A program made the position numbers and the translations under genes. A stretch of DNA of 64,000 nt from Pseudomonadota bacterium (lineage in GTDB: Bacteria; Pseudomonadota; Gammaproteobacteria; Xanthomonadales; Xanthomonadaceae): contig JAKACT010000003.1 of assembly GCA_021821195.1 (NCBI GenBank), forward strand, positions 62,001 to 126,000, written 5' to 3'. Positions 36,718 through 47,718 of the stretch are shown piece by piece; the first letter of the stretch is position 1; each line of letters opens with the position of its first letter. The notes under the pieces are model-generated. The model was not told the origin of the DNA. It searched no databases and saw only the letters and a list, made by a program, of their open reading frames with translations.

Positions 36718-39370
36718 CGGCATTGCGCTGGTCGGCATCGCGTTGGAACAGCGCGCGTTCCGGCTTGTGCAGGGCGAACCCCTGCGCGTAATCCACGTTC
36801 ATCGGCCCGAGGATATCCAGCATCTCCTGCGAGGACACCCACTCCGCCACCACCATCAGCCCCTGCTGGTGGCCGATCTCGGTCACCGCCTTGACGATCG
36901 ACTGCGACATGCGGTCGCTGGTCAGGTTCTGCACGAAGCTGCCGTCGATCTTCAGCATGTCCAGCTCCAGGTTCTTCAGGTAGCCGAACGAGGACATGCC
37001 GGCGCCGAAGTCGTCCAGCGCCACCCGGCAGCCCAGCATGCGCAGCCGCGCCACCAGCGCACTGGAGGCAAGGAAGTTGCGCATCGCAACCGTCTCGGTG
37101 ATCTCGAACACCAGCCGCCCCGGTTGGATGCCGTGCAACTCGATCAGTTGTTCGATGCGGACGATCAGGCCGTCGTCCTCCAAGCTGGCGCCGGACAGGT
37201 TGATGGCGCAGGTGGCCAGGCCGCTGCCGTGCGGATGGATGCGGTCGAGGTTGGCCAGCGCGGTGTCCACCACCCAGCGGTCAATCAACGGCATCAGGCC
37301 GTAGCGTTCCGCCGCCGGCAGGAACGCACCCGGTGGGACCACCGCGCCATCTTCGCCGCGCAGCCGCAGCAGCAGCTCGACGTGAGCACCCTTGGCGTGA
37401 CCGGGCTGCAGCGGGTGCAGCTCCTGGTAGTCCAGCAGCAGGCGACCGTCGCGCAACGCCTCGCGAATGCGGTTGGCCCATTCCATCTCGCCCAGCCGGC
37501 TGCTGATCGCGGTGTCGTCCTCGGCGTACACATGCACCCGGTTGCGGCCGCCGTCCTTGGCCATGTAGCAAGCGGCGTCGGCATGCGCGAACAGTTCCCG
37601 CAGGGTGGTGGCATGCGCCAGCATCACCACGCCGATGCTGGCGCTGATCGTGTACGTGCGCTGCTCCCAGCTGAAGATGAAACCCTCGATGCTGGCGCGC
37701 ACCCGCTCGGCCGCCAGCAGCGCGGCGTCGGCGGTGGGCGCGCCGCATAGCAGCACGCCGAACTCGTCGCCGCCCAGCCGGCCCAGCACGTCGCCGGGGC
37801 GCAGCTTCTCGCGCATCACCGCGGCCAGCTGCACCAGAAGCTCGTCGCCAGCGCTGTGACCGGAGGTGTCGTTGATGATCTTGAACTGGTCCAGGTCGAT
37901 GAACAGCAGCGCGCCGTCGCCGCGCCCCGGCAGATTCAGCAGCGACTGCGCCCGCGCCTCGAACTCGCGGCGGTTGTAGAGCCGGGTCAGCGAGTCGTGG
38001 CTGGCCTGGTAGCTGAGCCGCTCGGTCAGCTGCCGCTGTTCGGAAATGTCGTTGGCCACCAGCAGCCACATCGGCGTGCCGTCCAGCTCGATGCTGCTCA
38101 GCCACAGGCTGGCCCAGAAGCTGCAGCCGTCGGCGCCCGGCAACTGCGCGTCCACCGCCAGCAGCGTGTCGGCATCGGCGGCGGCCAGGCGCACCATCAC
38201 CTCCTGCCCCAGCACGTCGGACAGGCGGGCGCTCTGCGTGTCCGGCGCCAACCGGTCGCGGGCGAAGGCGTTGCGGTAGACGATGGTGCCGTCGTCCTCG
38301 CGCGCCAGCAGCACCAGGCAGGGCAGCAGTTCGTTGAGTTTGCGGAAGCGCTCCTCGCTGGCCTGGAAGCGCCGCGCCATCGAGGTGCCCAGCACGATCG
38401 CCCGCTCGCGGGTGCTCACCACCGACCAGGTCAGCGCCGCCAGCAGCGCGCTGATGGCCGCGCCGATCCACAGCACCAGCAGCCAGCTGCGGCCTTCCGG
38501 ACTCTCCACGCCGCGGGCCACGACCTTCCAGGTGCGCCCGCCGAACTGCAGCGGCACCGCATGCTCCGAATTCGAAGCGTCAACCGCGTGGCCGGCGAAC
38601 GCCTGCGAATACAGCGGCCGGGGGGTGCCGTCGCTGATGTCCTCGACCACCACGTCGGCCAGCTGCTGCGGGGCTTCCGGCAGCGCCGAGGCGATCAGGT
38701 CGGAAATCCGGAGCGACGCGCCTATCGAACCGATGATCGCGGCGCGACGCGCCTGCACGGTGCCCGGCCGCGTGCCGGGGGCGAACACCGGCAGGCGCAG
38801 GATGAAGCCGTCGCCCAGGCTCTGGCGCCCGCTCTGGCGCAGCGCGAACGGCGCCGACATCGCAATCTCGTCGGTATCGCGCGCGCGTTCCAGCGACTGC
38901 AGGTTGCTGGGCTGGCTGTTGACGTCGAGCCCGCGGATCGCAAGGTTCCCGGACTGCGGCGCGAACAGGGTGGTCACGTAATGGTCGCCATCGGCACGGC
39001 GCTCGCGCTCGGCGTAGGCCAGCGCCTGCAGGCTGACCCGCGTGGCGCCGTTGGACTGCATGTTCTCGTAGGCGCGGATGTACTCGATCTCGGTCACCTC
39101 CTGCGAGGCGATGAAGATCGACTGGAACGCGCGGATCAGGTGCCCGCACTGGTCCAGCTGCAGGCGGATGGCCTCGGCCACGCCGCGGGTTTCCTGCACG
39201 AACACGCGCCGCGCCTCGCTGCGGCTGCGGTGCCTCTCGGCGTTCGCCAGCCACAGGGTCAGGGCCATCCCCAGCGCAAAGGCGATCAGCGCCCAGAGCC
39301 ATGCCGGCACCCGCCGCCCCGGCGGGGAGGCGGCAGTGGACGTTCCGATGTCTCGAGTCTCGAACGACAT
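36710..39370 (-). CDS. CHASE-PAS-GGDEF-EAL cyclic-di-GMP signalling protein
   Basis: 886 residues from the ATG at 39370 (upstream TTG rejected; GGGG about 8 bases before the ATG). Domain order: membrane segment about 22-42, periplasmic CHASE domain about 65-290, membrane segment about 305-325, PAS about 345-455, GGDEF about 460-620 and EAL about 635-880. The GGDEF motif is complete, with the I-site RPGD five residues before it, so it is probably a cyclase. The EAL signature reads ELLLR instead of EALLR; other phosphodiesterase residues are present: INLSG, EITET, DDFGAG, LKIDGS, YAQGF, but VAEWV replaces VAEGV. Synthesis plus a possibly altered hydrolase is inferred. The 5'-nucleotidase overlaps its 3' end. 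Confidence 0.92.
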   Translation of the reverse strand: MSFETRDIGTSTAASPPGRRVPAWLWALIAFALGMALTLWLANAERHRSRSEARRVFVQETRGVAEAIRLQLDQCGHLIRAFQSIFIASQEVTEIEYIRAYENMQSNGATRVSLQALAYAERERRADGDHYVTTLFAPQSGNLAIRGLDVNSQPSNLQSLERARDTDEIAMSAPFALRQSGRQSLGDGFILRLPVFAPGTRPGTVQARRAAIIGSIGASLRISDLIASALPEAPQQLADVVVEDISDGTPRPLYSQAFAGHAVDASNSEHAVPLQFGGRTWKVVARGVESPEGRSWLLVLWIGAAISALLAALTWSVVSTRERAIVLGTSMARRFQASEERFRKLNELLPCLVLLAREDDGTIVYRNAFARDRLAPDTQSARLSDVLGQEVMVRLAAADADTLLAVDAQLPGADGCSFWASLWLSSIELDGTPMWLLVANDISEQRQLTERLSYQASHDSLTRLYNRREFEARAQSLLNLPGRGDGALLFIDLDQFKIINDTSGHSAGDELLVQLAAVMREKLRPGDVLGRLGGDEFGVLLCGAPTADAALLAAERVRASIEGFIFSWEQRTYTISASIGVVMLAHATTLRELFAHADAACYMAKDGGRNRVHVYAEDDTAISSRLGEMEWANRIREALRDGRLLLDYQELHPLQPGHAKGAHVELLLRLRGEDGAVVPPGAFLPAAERYGLMPLIDRWVVDTALANLDRIHPHGSGLATCAINLSGASLEDDGLIVRIEQLIELHGIQPGRLVFEITETVAMRNFLASSALVARLRMLGCRVALDDFGAGMSSFGYLKNLELDMLKIDGSFVQNLTSDRMSQSIVKAVTEIGHQQGLMVVAEWVSSQEMLDILGPMNVDYAQGFALHKPERALFQRDADQRNADD

Positions 39371-39395
39371 TTGCACCCCAGGCAATGAACAGACG

Positions 39396-40166
39396 TCAGG
39401 CGGTGAACTGCTCGATCAGGATCCTTTCCTCCAGGTTGTGTTCCGGATCGAATAGCAGGGTCACGCTGCGATCCCGCGACTCGCGCACCAGCACCTCGGT
39501 GACATCGCGCACCTCGTGCGAATCCGCGGTGGCGCTGACCGGGCGCTTGTGTGGATCCCGGACCCGGAAGCGCACTTCGGTCCCCGACTTCAGCACCGCG
39601 CCGCGCCAGCGCCGCGGACGGAACGGCGCGATCGGGGTCAGCGCCATCACGTTGGCCCCCAGCGGCAATATCGGCCCGTGCGCGGAAAAGTTGTAGGCCG
39701 TGCTGCCGGCCGGGGTGGCCAGCATGACCCCGTCGCAGATCAGCTCGTCCAGGCGAAGTTCGCCGTTGAGCTCGATGCCGACGTGGGCGGCCTGGCGGGT
39801 CTGCCGCAGCAGCGACACTTCGTTGTAGGCCAGCGAACCGACGGTCGCGCCCGACTCGGTCTGCGCCAGCATCTCCAGCGGATGCAGGACCGCCGGCTCG
39901 GCGGCATTGATCCGCGCCAGCAGGTCGTCTTCGGCCTTGTACTGGTTCATCAGGAAACCCACGGTCCCCAGCTTCATGCCGTACACCGGCTTGCCCAGCG
40001 CACCGTGGCGATGCAGGGTCTGCAGCATGAAGCCGTCGCCGCCCAGCGCCACGATGACGTCGGCATCCTCCGGCGTGATCGCGCCATGCCGCGCTTCCAG
40101 CAGGGCAAGCGCGGCGCGGGCCTCATCGGCGGGGCTGGCAAGCAAGGCGAGGCGAGGCATGGTCAT
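39396..40166 (-). CDS. nadK: NAD kinase
   Basis: 256 residues from the ATG at 40166; a start 6 bases further in (40160) is possible. The signature [11 protein letters not shown] (about residues 40-50) holds the GGDG motif and [18 protein letters not shown] (about 149) the glycine-rich NAD loop; YNEVSLL is between them. Forms NADP from NAD and ATP in the cytoplasm. Short relative to E. coli NadK but usual for xanthomonads. Confidence 0.95.
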   Translation of the reverse strand: MTMPRLALLASPADEARAALALLEARHGAITPEDADVIVALGGDGFMLQTLHRHGALGKPVYGMKLGTVGFLMNQYKAEDDLLARINAAEPAVLHPLEMLAQTESGATVGSLAYNEVSLLRQTRQAAHVGIELNGELRLDELICDGVMLATPAGSTAYNFSAHGPILPLGANVMALTPIAPFRPRRWRGAVLKSGTEVRFRVRDPHKRPVSATADSHEVRDVTEVLVRESRDRSVTLLFDPEHNLEERILIEQFTA

Positions 40167-40242
40167 GCGGCGAGGATAGCAAGAGCGTATGCAAGGCGGT
40201 TGTACGGTCTTCGCGCCCATCGGCGCCAGCGGCCGAGGCGCG

Positions 40243-40277
40243 GAAAAAAGATGGGCGCCCCTTTCGGGACGCCCATC
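40243..40277 (-). terminator. Rho-independent terminator of gdh
   Basis: GATGGGCG (40250-40257) and CGCCCATC (40270-40277) form a strong stem; on the minus strand it is followed by six U residues (40249-40244). It lies 23 bases after the dehydrogenase stop and separates it from nadK. Confidence 0.85.
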
Positions 40278-40299
40278 GCAGGCACGCTGGTGACGAAGG

Positions 40300-43200
40300 T
40301 CAGCCGCGCTGCGCCAGCTGCGCGACGCGCTGCACCGCCACCGACGCGGTGGGGTAGTCCAGCGCCTTCTGCGCGGCCAGCTCGGTCAGCATCGCCAGGG
40401 TGAAGCGCAGCGACGAATCATCGCGGGTCAGCCAGGCCTGCACCTTCGCGTCCGGCTCCTTGCCCGGCATCGCCAGCACCTGCGCGGTCAGCGCCCGCAG
40501 CTGGGCAAACAGCTCGTCGCGCAGCACCCCGCGGGCAACCGCATGCCAGCGGCCTTCCACCTTCAGCGCCTCGATCTGCTCGCGCAGCCACGGCGCGTGC
40601 AGCGCGTCGGCCAGGCGGAAGTAGACCTTGGCCACCTCGATCGGGCGCAGCTTGCGCTCGCGCGCCAGCTCGATGATGTCGGCGCCCGACTCCAGGTACG
40701 GCAGCGCCGCCAGCTGGTCGGCCAGTGCGGCCGACAGGCCCTTTTCGCGCCACTGCTTGCGGCTGGCTTCGTACTGCGGGCGCTGCGACGGCGGCAGGAT
40801 GCCCTCGCCGGCACGGATGTCGCGGAAGCCGTCGTGGTAGCGCTCGACCGCGGTGGCAATCGCCGGCACCGCGCCGGGGCGCGACAGCAACCAGCGGGTG
40901 AAGCCGCGCTGCAGCTCCCAGATCACCTGCAGGGCATCGACCTGCACGCCCTCGCCCACCTTGCCGTCCAGCGCGTCGATCTGCGCCCACAGCTCGCGCG
41001 CATCCAGCGTTTCGCGGGTGATGGTGAAGGCGCGGGCGATCTCGCCGACGCTGCGGCCGCTGTCTTCCTGCATGCGCATCAGGAAGGTGGCGCCCATCCG
41101 GTTGATGGTGGAGTTGGTGACCGCGGTGGCGATGATCTCGCGCTTCAGGCGGTGGTTCTCCATCGCCTTGGCGTACTTCTTCTGCAGCGGCTCGGGGAAG
41201 TAGCGCACCAGTTCCTTGGACAGGTACGGGTCTTCCGGCACGTCCGATTCCAGCAGCTGCGGGTAGGCCACCAGCTTGGCGTAGGACAGCAGGATCGACA
41301 GCTCCGGACGGGTCAGGCCCTGTCCGCGCAGCTTGCGCTCGGCGATCTGCGCGTCGGTGGGCAGGAACTCGATCTGGCGGTCCAGCAGGCCCTGCGCTTC
41401 CAGCGTGCTGATGAAGTGCATCTTCGAGCCCAGGCGGGTGGCGCTCATCCGCTCCATCAGGCTCAGCGCCTGGTTCTGGCGGTAGTTGTCGTTCAGCACC
41501 AGCTGGGCGACCTCGTCGGTCATCGCCGCCAGCAGCTTGTTGCGTTCGGCCAGCTTGAGGCGCTTCTTCTGCACTTCGCCGGTGAGCAGGATCTTGATGT
41601 TCACCTCGTGGTCGGAGGTGTCCACGCCGGCGGAGTTGTCGATGAAGTCGGTGTTCAGCAGCACGCCCGCCTGCGCCGCCTCGATGCGGCCCAGCTGGGT
41701 CATGCCGAGGTTGCCGCCCTCGCCCACCACCTTGCAGCGCAGGTCGGCGCCGTTGACGCGCAGACCGTTGTTGGCGCGGTCGCCGACGTCGGCATTGGAC
41801 TCGCTGGACGCCTTGACGTAGGTGCCGATGCCGCCGTTCCAGAGCAGGTCCACCGGCGCACGCAGCGCCGCGTGCATCAGCTCGTTCGGGGTCATCACCT
41901 TGATGCTGGCATCGATACCCAACGCCTCACGCACCTGCGGGGTGATCTCGATCGACTTGGCCGAACGCGGATGGATGCCACCGCCCTTGCTGATCAGCTT
42001 GGCGTCGTAGTCCGCCCAGCTGGAGCGCGGCAGGTCGAATAGACGCTGGCGCTCCTTGAACGAGGCGGCGGCATCCGGGTTCGGGTCGAGGAAGATGTGG
42101 CGGTGATCGAACGCGCAGAGCAGGCGGATGTGCTTGCTCAGCAGCATGCCGTTGCCGAACACGTCGCCCGACATGTCGCCGATGCCCACGCAGGTGAAGT
42201 CCTGCTTCTGGCTGTCGCGGCCAAGCGCACGGAAGTGGTGCTTGACCGACTCCCAGGCGCCGCGCGCGGTGATCGCCATGCCCTTGTGGCTGTAGCCGGC
42301 GCTGCCGCCCGAGGCGAACGCGTCGTCCAACCAGAAGCCATGCGCCTGGGCGATGCCGTTGGCGATGTCGGAGAAGCTTGCGGTGCCCTTGTCGGCCGCC
42401 ACCACCAGGTACGGGTCGTCGCCGTCATGGCGCACCACCTGCGCCGGCGGCAGCACCTTGCCGTCCACGCTGAGGTTGTCGGTGATGTCCAGCAGGCCGT
42501 TGATGAAGCGCTTGTAGCAGGCGATGCCCTCGGCCATCCACGCGTCGCGGTCCACTGCCGGGTTCGGCAGCTGCTTGGCGTAGAAGCCGCCCTTGCTGCC
42601 CACCGGCACGATCACCGTGTTTTTCACCATCTGCGCCTTGACCAGGCCCAGCACCTCGGTGCGGAAGTCCTCGCGGCGGTCCGACCAGCGCAGGCCGCCG
42701 CGCGCCACCGGGCCGAAGCGCAGGTGGGTACCTTCCACGCGCGGGCCGCACACCCAGATTTCGCGGAACGGGCGCGGCTTCGGCAGGTCCGGCACCTTGG
42801 CGGTGTCGAACTTGAATGCCAGGTAGTCGGCCGGGCCGCCGTCCTTGCGCAGGCCGTCCTTGTATTCGATGTAGTAGTTGGTGCGCAGGGTGGCGTCGAT
42901 CACGCCGATGAAGCTGCGCAGGATGCGGTCCTCGTCCAGGCTGGCGACGCGGTCCAGCAGGCCCAGCAGGGTGCTGCGCGCGGCCTCGACCTGCGCTTCG
43001 CGGTCGCCTTCGCGCGACTTCACCAGCGCCTTCAGTGCGTTCTGCGCGGCGACATCGCTGCCGGCCAGCGCCTTCAGCTGGGCATGGAAACGCTCCATGC
43101 CCAGCTTGACCTCGGCCGCGCTTTCCTTGCCGGTGGCCGGGTCGAAGCGGGCCTCGAACAGCTCCACCAGCAGCCGCGCCAGCAGCGGATAGCGGGTCAG

Positions 43201-45213
43201 CGTGGCTTCCATGTAGCTCTGCGAGAAGGTCACGCCGGCCTGCAGCAGGTACTTGCAGTAGGCGCGCAGCATCGCGACCTGCTTCCACGACAGGCCGGCA
43301 GCCAGCACCAGCCGGTTGAAGCCGTCGTTCTCGGCGTCGCCGCGCCAGATCCGCGCGAACGCTTCCTCGAAGCCCTCGTCCAGCGCATCGACGTCGAGCT
43401 CGCCCTGCAGGGACTCGACCTCGAAGTCCTGGATCCAGGCCAGGCGCCCTTCGACATCGACCTTGTAGGGGTGCTCGGTGATGACGCGCAGGCCCATGTT
43501 TTCCATCATCGGCAGCGCGTCGGACAGCGGGATGTCGCGCAACGGACGGTACAGCTTGAAGCGCAGGCTGCCGCGCTGCGAACGGCACAGCTGCAGGCGC
43601 AGGTCGTCGTCGCCGGCCAGCGCAGCCAGGTGCTCGACGTCGTCGGCCGCGGCCTCCGGGCTGACCTCCTCGATGTAGCCGGCCGGCAGGGCGTTGCCGA
43701 AGCGGGCGGCGAGCTTGAGCCCGGCCTCTTCGCCGTGGCGGGCCACCAGCCGCTCGCGCAGGTCATCGCGCCAGTCGCGCACGATCTCCGCCAGCTTGGC
43801 TTCCAGCGCAGGCAGGTCGATCTCGACGTTGGCCGCGCTGGCGCTGGGCCGCACGATGATGTGCAGCTGCGCCAGCGGCGAATCGCCGATCTGCACGTTG
43901 GTGTCCACGCGCTCGCCGCCCAGCGCCTCGCGCAGCATCGCCTCGATGCGGTGGCGCACCTGCGTGCTCATGCGGTCGCGCGGCACGTAGGCCAGCGCGG
44001 AGTAGTAGCGGCCGTAGCGGTCAGGGCGCACGAACAGCTTGCTGCGCACGCGCTCCTGCAGGCCCAGGATGCCCATGCAAGTGCGGAACAGTTCTTCCTC
44101 GCCGGCTTGGAACAGCTCGTCGCGCGGCAGGGTCTCGAGGATGTGGCGCAGCGCCTTGCCGCTGTGGCTGCTGGCGTCCAGCCCGGACTTGGCCATCACG
44201 TAGTCGTGGCGCTCGCGCACCAGCGGGATGTCCCACGGGCGGCGGGTGTAGGCGCTGGAGGTGTACAGGCCGACGAAGCGCTGCTCGCTGATCGCCCGGC
44301 CCTTGGCGTCGAAGCCCAGCACGCCGATGTAGTCCATGTAGCCGGGGCGGTGAATAGTGGCGCGCGCATTGGTCTTGGTCAGGATCAGCGCATCGACCGC
44401 GCCGGACTGCGGCAGCGCGTGCGCGGCCAGCGACTTCAGCGGACGCGCGCCGCTTTCCTCGCCGCGCAGCAGGCCCAGGCCACTGCCCGGCACCGCGGAC
44501 AGGATGTCTTCCTTGCCCTGCTTGCCGACCTTGTACTCGCGGTAGCCGAAGAAGGTGAAATGGTTGTCGGCGGCCCAGCGCAGGAACTCCTGCGCCTCCT
44601 GGCGACCGGCTTCGCCCACCGGCAGTTTGCGGTTGGCCATGTCCTCGGCCACCTCGCGCATGCGGTCGCGCATCGGCTCCCAGTCGTTGACGATCGCGCG
44701 GACGTCGTCCAGCACCTGCACGATGCGCGCCTTGACCGCGGCCATCGCGGCCTGCGGCTGGCGGTCGATTTCCAGGTGCATCAGCGACTCGGCCGCGCCT
44801 TCGCCCACGCCGACCAGCTTGCCGGCCTTGTCGCGGTCCATGCGGATGACCGGATGGCCCAGCACGTGCACGCCGATGCCGGCGTCGGCCAGGGCCATGG
44901 TCACCGAATCGACCAGGAACGGCATGTCGTCGTTGACGATCTGCACCAGGGTGTGGGTGGAGTCGGCGGGATTGCCCAGGCGCACGCTGGCCTTGCCGCG
45001 CTTGCGGGTGCGCGCGAACTCCAGCATGTCCGCGGCCAGTTCGGCCCAGCCGGCCGCGTTGCGGCTGGCGATCTCGTCGGCATCCATGCGCCGGTAGAAG
45101 GCGGCGGCGAACGCCTGCGCCTCGGCCAGGCCGGCCTTGCCCACCCGCTTGGCCAGCGCATCGAGGATGGGTTTCAGGTCGTTGCTGGTACCGGTTTCGA
45201 CTGACTTTTTCAT
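40300..45213 (-). CDS. gdhB: NAD-specific glutamate dehydrogenase, large type
   Basis: 1637 residues from the ATG at 45213 (GGAGG about 11 bases upstream; an in-frame TTG at 45231 is less likely). Size and sequence match the class of about 1600-residue NAD-glutamate dehydrogenases first described in Streptomyces and Pseudomonas. It deaminates glutamate to 2-oxoglutarate. The N-terminal half carries ACT-like regulatory parts. The catalytic core is near residue 870: [30 protein letters not shown] (about 1020), [17 protein letters not shown] and [13 protein letters not shown]. The opposite-strand 42097-45204 open frame is a composition artefact. Confidence 0.95.
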   Translation of the reverse strand: MKKSVETGTSNDLKPILDALAKRVGKAGLAEAQAFAAAFYRRMDADEIASRNAAGWAELAADMLEFARTRKRGKASVRLGNPADSTHTLVQIVNDDMPFLVDSVTMALADAGIGVHVLGHPVIRMDRDKAGKLVGVGEGAAESLMHLEIDRQPQAAMAAVKARIVQVLDDVRAIVNDWEPMRDRMREVAEDMANRKLPVGEAGRQEAQEFLRWAADNHFTFFGYREYKVGKQGKEDILSAVPGSGLGLLRGEESGARPLKSLAAHALPQSGAVDALILTKTNARATIHRPGYMDYIGVLGFDAKGRAISEQRFVGLYTSSAYTRRPWDIPLVRERHDYVMAKSGLDASSHSGKALRHILETLPRDELFQAGEEELFRTCMGILGLQERVRSKLFVRPDRYGRYYSALAYVPRDRMSTQVRHRIEAMLREALGGERVDTNVQIGDSPLAQLHIIVRPSASAANVEIDLPALEAKLAEIVRDWRDDLRERLVARHGEEAGLKLAARFGNALPAGYIEEVSPEAAADDVEHLAALAGDDDLRLQLCRSQRGSLRFKLYRPLRDIPLSDALPMMENMGLRVITEHPYKVDVEGRLAWIQDFEVESLQGELDVDALDEGFEEAFARIWRGDAENDGFNRLVLAAGLSWKQVAMLRAYCKYLLQAGVTFSQSYMEATLTRYPLLARLLVELFEARFDPATGKESAAEVKLGMERFHAQLKALAGSDVAAQNALKALVKSREGDREAQVEAARSTLLGLLDRVASLDEDRILRSFIGVIDATLRTNYYIEYKDGLRKDGGPADYLAFKFDTAKVPDLPKPRPFREIWVCGPRVEGTHLRFGPVARGGLRWSDRREDFRTEVLGLVKAQMVKNTVIVPVGSKGGFYAKQLPNPAVDRDAWMAEGIACYKRFINGLLDITDNLSVDGKVLPPAQVVRHDGDDPYLVVAADKGTASFSDIANGIAQAHGFWLDDAFASGGSAGYSHKGMAITARGAWESVKHHFRALGRDSQKQDFTCVGIGDMSGDVFGNGMLLSKHIRLLCAFDHRHIFLDPNPDAAASFKERQRLFDLPRSSWADYDAKLISKGGGIHPRSAKSIEITPQVREALGIDASIKVMTPNELMHAALRAPVDLLWNGGIGTYVKASSESNADVGDRANNGLRVNGADLRCKVVGEGGNLGMTQLGRIEAAQAGVLLNTDFIDNSAGVDTSDHEVNIKILLTGEVQKKRLKLAERNKLLAAMTDEVAQLVLNDNYRQNQALSLMERMSATRLGSKMHFISTLEAQGLLDRQIEFLPTDAQIAERKLRGQGLTRPELSILLSYAKLVAYPQLLESDVPEDPYLSKELVRYFPEPLQKKYAKAMENHRLKREIIATAVTNSTINRMGATFLMRMQEDSGRSVGEIARAFTITRETLDARELWAQIDALDGKVGEGVQVDALQVIWELQRGFTRWLLSRPGAVPAIATAVERYHDGFRDIRAGEGILPPSQRPQYEASRKQWREKGLSAALADQLAALPYLESGADIIELARERKLRPIEVAKVYFRLADALHAPWLREQIEALKVEGRWHAVARGVLRDELFAQLRALTAQVLAMPGKEPDAKVQAWLTRDDSSLRFTLAMLTELAAQKALDYPTASVAVQRVAQLAQRG

Positions 45214-45279
45214 CTGCTTCACAGCCTCCAAAGGGAAACGGTCGCGCAGGGGGCGCGGCCGTCTTGGTGTCGTTGTGGT

Positions 45280-46428
45280 TTATCGCAGGCCGGTTTCGCC
45301 GCGGGCGATGACCAACCGCTGGATCTCGCTGGTGCCTTCGTAGATTTCGGTGATCTTGGCGTCGCGGAAGAAACGCTCGATCGGCATTTCCTTGGAATAG
45401 CCCATGCCGCCATGGATCTGCAGGGCCTGGTGGGTGATCCACATGGCCGCTTCCGAGGCGGTCAGCTTGGCCACCGACGCCTCGGTGGTGAAGCGCTGGC
45501 CCTGGCCCTTCAGCCACGCCGCGCGCAAGGTCAGCAGCAGCGCCGCGTCCAACTTGCACTTCATGTCGGCGATCTTGGCCTGGGTCATCTGGAACGTGCC
45601 GATCGGCTGGCCGAAGGCCTTGCGCTCCTTGACGTATTCCAGCGTCGCTTCATAGGCCGCGCGGGCCAGGCCGATGGCCTGGCTGGCGATGCCGATGCGG
45701 CCGGCGTCCAGCACGCCCATGGCGATCTTGAAGCCCTGCCCTTCCTCGCCCAGCACCTCGTCGGCGTGGACCACGTAGTCGGTGAACTCGATCTCGCAGG
45801 TGGCCGAGGCGCGGATGCCCAGCTTGGGTTCGGTCTTGCCGCGGTGGAAACCTTCGCGGGTGGTGTCGATCATGAACGCGGTGATGCCGCGTGCGCCCTT
45901 TTCCGGCGCGGTCATGGCGAACAGCACGATGTACTTGGCGACCGGGCCGGAGGTGATCCAGCTCTTCTTGCCGTTGACCACGTAGCTGCCGTCGTCCTGC
46001 TTGACGGCGCGGCAGCGCATCGCGGTGGCGTCGGACCCGGACTGTGGCTCGGTCAGCGCGAACGCGCCGATCTCGCGGCCCTCGGCGATCTCGCGCACGT
46101 ACTTCTGCTTCTGCGCCTCGCTGCCGAAGGTCAGGATGCCGTTGCAGAACAGCGAGTTGTTCACCGACATGATGGTGCTGTGCGCGGCGTCGGCCGCGGC
46201 GATCTCCACCATCGCCAGCACGTAGGCCACCGGATCCATGCCGGCGCCGCCGTATTCGGCCGGCACTTCGATGCCCATCAGGCCGTTTTCGCCCAGGGCG
46301 CGGATGTTCTCGAGCGGGAACTCGCCGGTGCGGTCGTGGTGCTCTGCGCTGGGGGCGATCTTCTCGCGGGCGATGCGTCGCGCCACGTCCTGCAGCATCA
46401 GCTGTTCGTCGCTGAATCCGAAATCCAC
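45280..46428 (-). CDS. Acyl-CoA dehydrogenase (short/medium-chain type)
   Basis: 382 residues. FAD-linked beta-oxidation enzyme: GAFALTEPQSGSDATAM (about residue 120, FAD/substrate loop), KKSWITSG (about 155), QIHGGMGYSKEMPIERFFRDAK (about 340) and the catalytic glutamate in EIYEGTSEIQRLVIA (about 363). Upstream, 261 bases with no other gene separate it from the divergent methionine-locus regulator; the acyl-CoA dehydrogenase start is ATG at 46428. The chain length cannot be inferred. Confidence 0.94.
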   Translation of the reverse strand: MDFGFSDEQLMLQDVARRIAREKIAPSAEHHDRTGEFPLENIRALGENGLMGIEVPAEYGGAGMDPVAYVLAMVEIAAADAAHSTIMSVNNSLFCNGILTFGSEAQKQKYVREIAEGREIGAFALTEPQSGSDATAMRCRAVKQDDGSYVVNGKKSWITSGPVAKYIVLFAMTAPEKGARGITAFMIDTTREGFHRGKTEPKLGIRASATCEIEFTDYVVHADEVLGEEGQGFKIAMGVLDAGRIGIASQAIGLARAAYEATLEYVKERKAFGQPIGTFQMTQAKIADMKCKLDAALLLTLRAAWLKGQGQRFTTEASVAKLTASEAAMWITHQALQIHGGMGYSKEMPIERFFRDAKITEIYEGTSEIQRLVIARGETGLR

Positions 46429-46660
46429 AACCGCCCCTTAGCGTCATTCGAAGGATGCGGCATTGTATCCCCGCGGCGCGCAGAACCGTAGCGCCTGCAA
46501 GCGGGCCGGCGCTTCGCCGTGCGGCGCGCGCGAAATGCCCATGCACGCCCGCGTACACTGCGTTTTCCACGCAGCCGCGACGACGGAACGCAACATCGGC
46601 CAGCGGCAAGCGTCGACGGCATGCGCGCGGCTTGACCGCAAAGCGACATCGCGAGAAACT

Positions 46661-46686
46661 TATCTTTAAATCGCGATGGAAAGATA
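46661..46686. promoter_or_regulatory. Inverted repeat before the ArsR-methyltransferase gene, probable SahR-like operator
   Basis: TATCTTT (46661-46667) and AAAGATA (46680-46686) are exact arms 12 bases apart; the second arm ends 3 bases from the ATG at 46690, overlapping the translation start region. ArsR-type regulators of the methionine cycle in proteobacteria bind palindromes with AAAGATA-like arms. Autoregulation and control of metH are inferred. Confidence 0.65.
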
Positions 46687-46689
46687 TAT

Positions 46690-47619
46690 ATGGATCTAGA
46701 AGGTTGGTCCGCGCACCTGAAGGTGTTTGCCGACGCTACCCGGGTGCGCCTGCTGGCGCTGCTGGAAGGCGAGGAACTCACCGTGGCCGAATTGTCCGCG
46801 ATCACCCAGCTGGCGCAGCCGCGGGTATCCACCCACCTGGCCAAGCTCAAGGAAGCCGGGCTGGTGCGCGACCGCCGCGCCGGGGTGTCGGCCTACTACC
46901 GCTTCGATGATGCCGCGATCGAGCCGGCGCAGCGGATGCTGTGGCAGTCGATCCGTACCGGCAGCGACGACCCGCTGCTGCGCCAGGACGCCGAGCGTGT
47001 GCCGGGGGTGCTGGCGATGCGCGCGGCCGACCAGAACTGGGCCGACAGCGTGGCCGGCGACATGGAGCGCCACTACTCGCCGGGCCGGACCTGGGAAGCG
47101 CTGGCGCGCACCGCGCTGCCGCTGCTGTGGCCGGGCGACGTGCTGGACATCGCCTCCGGCGACGGCGTGCTGGCGGAGCTGCTTTCCCCGCACGCTAACC
47201 GCTACGTCTGCATCGACTCCAGCCAGCGCGTGGTGGCCGCAGCCAGCGAGCGCCTGCGCCGCTTCAAGAACGTGGAGGTGCGCGAGGGCGACATGCACGC
47301 GCTGCCGTTCGCCGACGCCAGCTTCGACCTGGTGGTACTGATGCACGCGCTGACCTACGCCGCGCGCCCGGCGCAGGCGGTGGCCGAGGCGGCGCGGGTG
47401 CTGAAACCCGGCGGCCGCCTGCTGCTGTCCAGCCTGGCCCGCCACGAGCACCGCAGCGTGGTGGAAGCCTATGGCCACGTGAACCTGGGTTTCACCGGCA
47501 AGGAACTGCGCAAGTTCGCGGAGAAGGCCGGCCTGGGCATCGCCAACTGCGAAACCGTCACCCGCGAGCGCCGTCCGCCGCATTTCGAGGTGATCTCGCT
47601 GACCGGCGTGAAGCCCTGA
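46690..47619 (+). CDS. ArsR-family regulator fused to a SAM-dependent methyltransferase
   Basis: 309 residues. Residues about 1-85 are an ArsR winged HTH: FADATRVRLLALLEGEELTVAELSAITQLAQPRVSTHLAKLKEAGLV is typical, with no cysteine metal site. Residues about 120-300 are a class I methyltransferase: DVLDIASGDGVLAE (motif I, about 152), VREGDMHALPF (about 197), FDLVVLMHALTYAARP (about 211) and LKPGGRLLLSSL. It directly precedes metH1-metH2. Such fusions respond to S-adenosylhomocysteine (SahR-type) and control the methionine cycle; that is inferred from the context and the operator. Confidence 0.9.
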   Translation: MDLEGWSAHLKVFADATRVRLLALLEGEELTVAELSAITQLAQPRVSTHLAKLKEAGLVRDRRAGVSAYYRFDDAAIEPAQRMLWQSIRTGSDDPLLRQDAERVPGVLAMRAADQNWADSVAGDMERHYSPGRTWEALARTALPLLWPGDVLDIASGDGVLAELLSPHANRYVCIDSSQRVVAAASERLRRFKNVEVREGDMHALPFADASFDLVVLMHALTYAARPAQAVAEAARVLKPGGRLLLSSLARHEHRSVVEAYGHVNLGFTGKELRKFAEKAGLGIANCETVTRERRPPHFEVISLTGVKP

Positions 47620-47631
47620 CCTGATGCCACC

Positions 47632-47706
47632 CCGTAGGGCGGAGCTTGCTCCACTGCTCGTCGAACATCGCAATCACAACGTAGCGGAGCAAGCTCCGCT
47701 CTACGG
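47632..47706. repeat. GTAG-type palindromic element between the regulator and metH
   Basis: CCGTAGGGCGGAGCTTGCTCC (47632-47652, split here for length) and its near-exact reverse complement (47686-47706, one mismatch) are separated by 33 bases. The GTAG...GGAGC head is that of xanthomonad REP elements in tail-to-tail pairs. It could act as a stem-loop in the mRNA between regulator and metH. No REP transposase (RAYT) gene is in the window. Confidence 0.85.
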
Positions 47707-47718
47707 AAAACAGACACC

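Noticed and set aside
42097-45204. 1035-codon open frame opposite the NAD-glutamate dehydrogenase
   Set aside because: Antisense of a well-conserved gene in a GC-rich genome; no domain or start signal.
47620-47718. Possible SAM or SAH riboswitch before metH
   Set aside because: The region is taken up by the GTAG-type palindrome; no conserved riboswitch core was recognised. A covariance search (Rfam SAH and SAM families) would be decisive.
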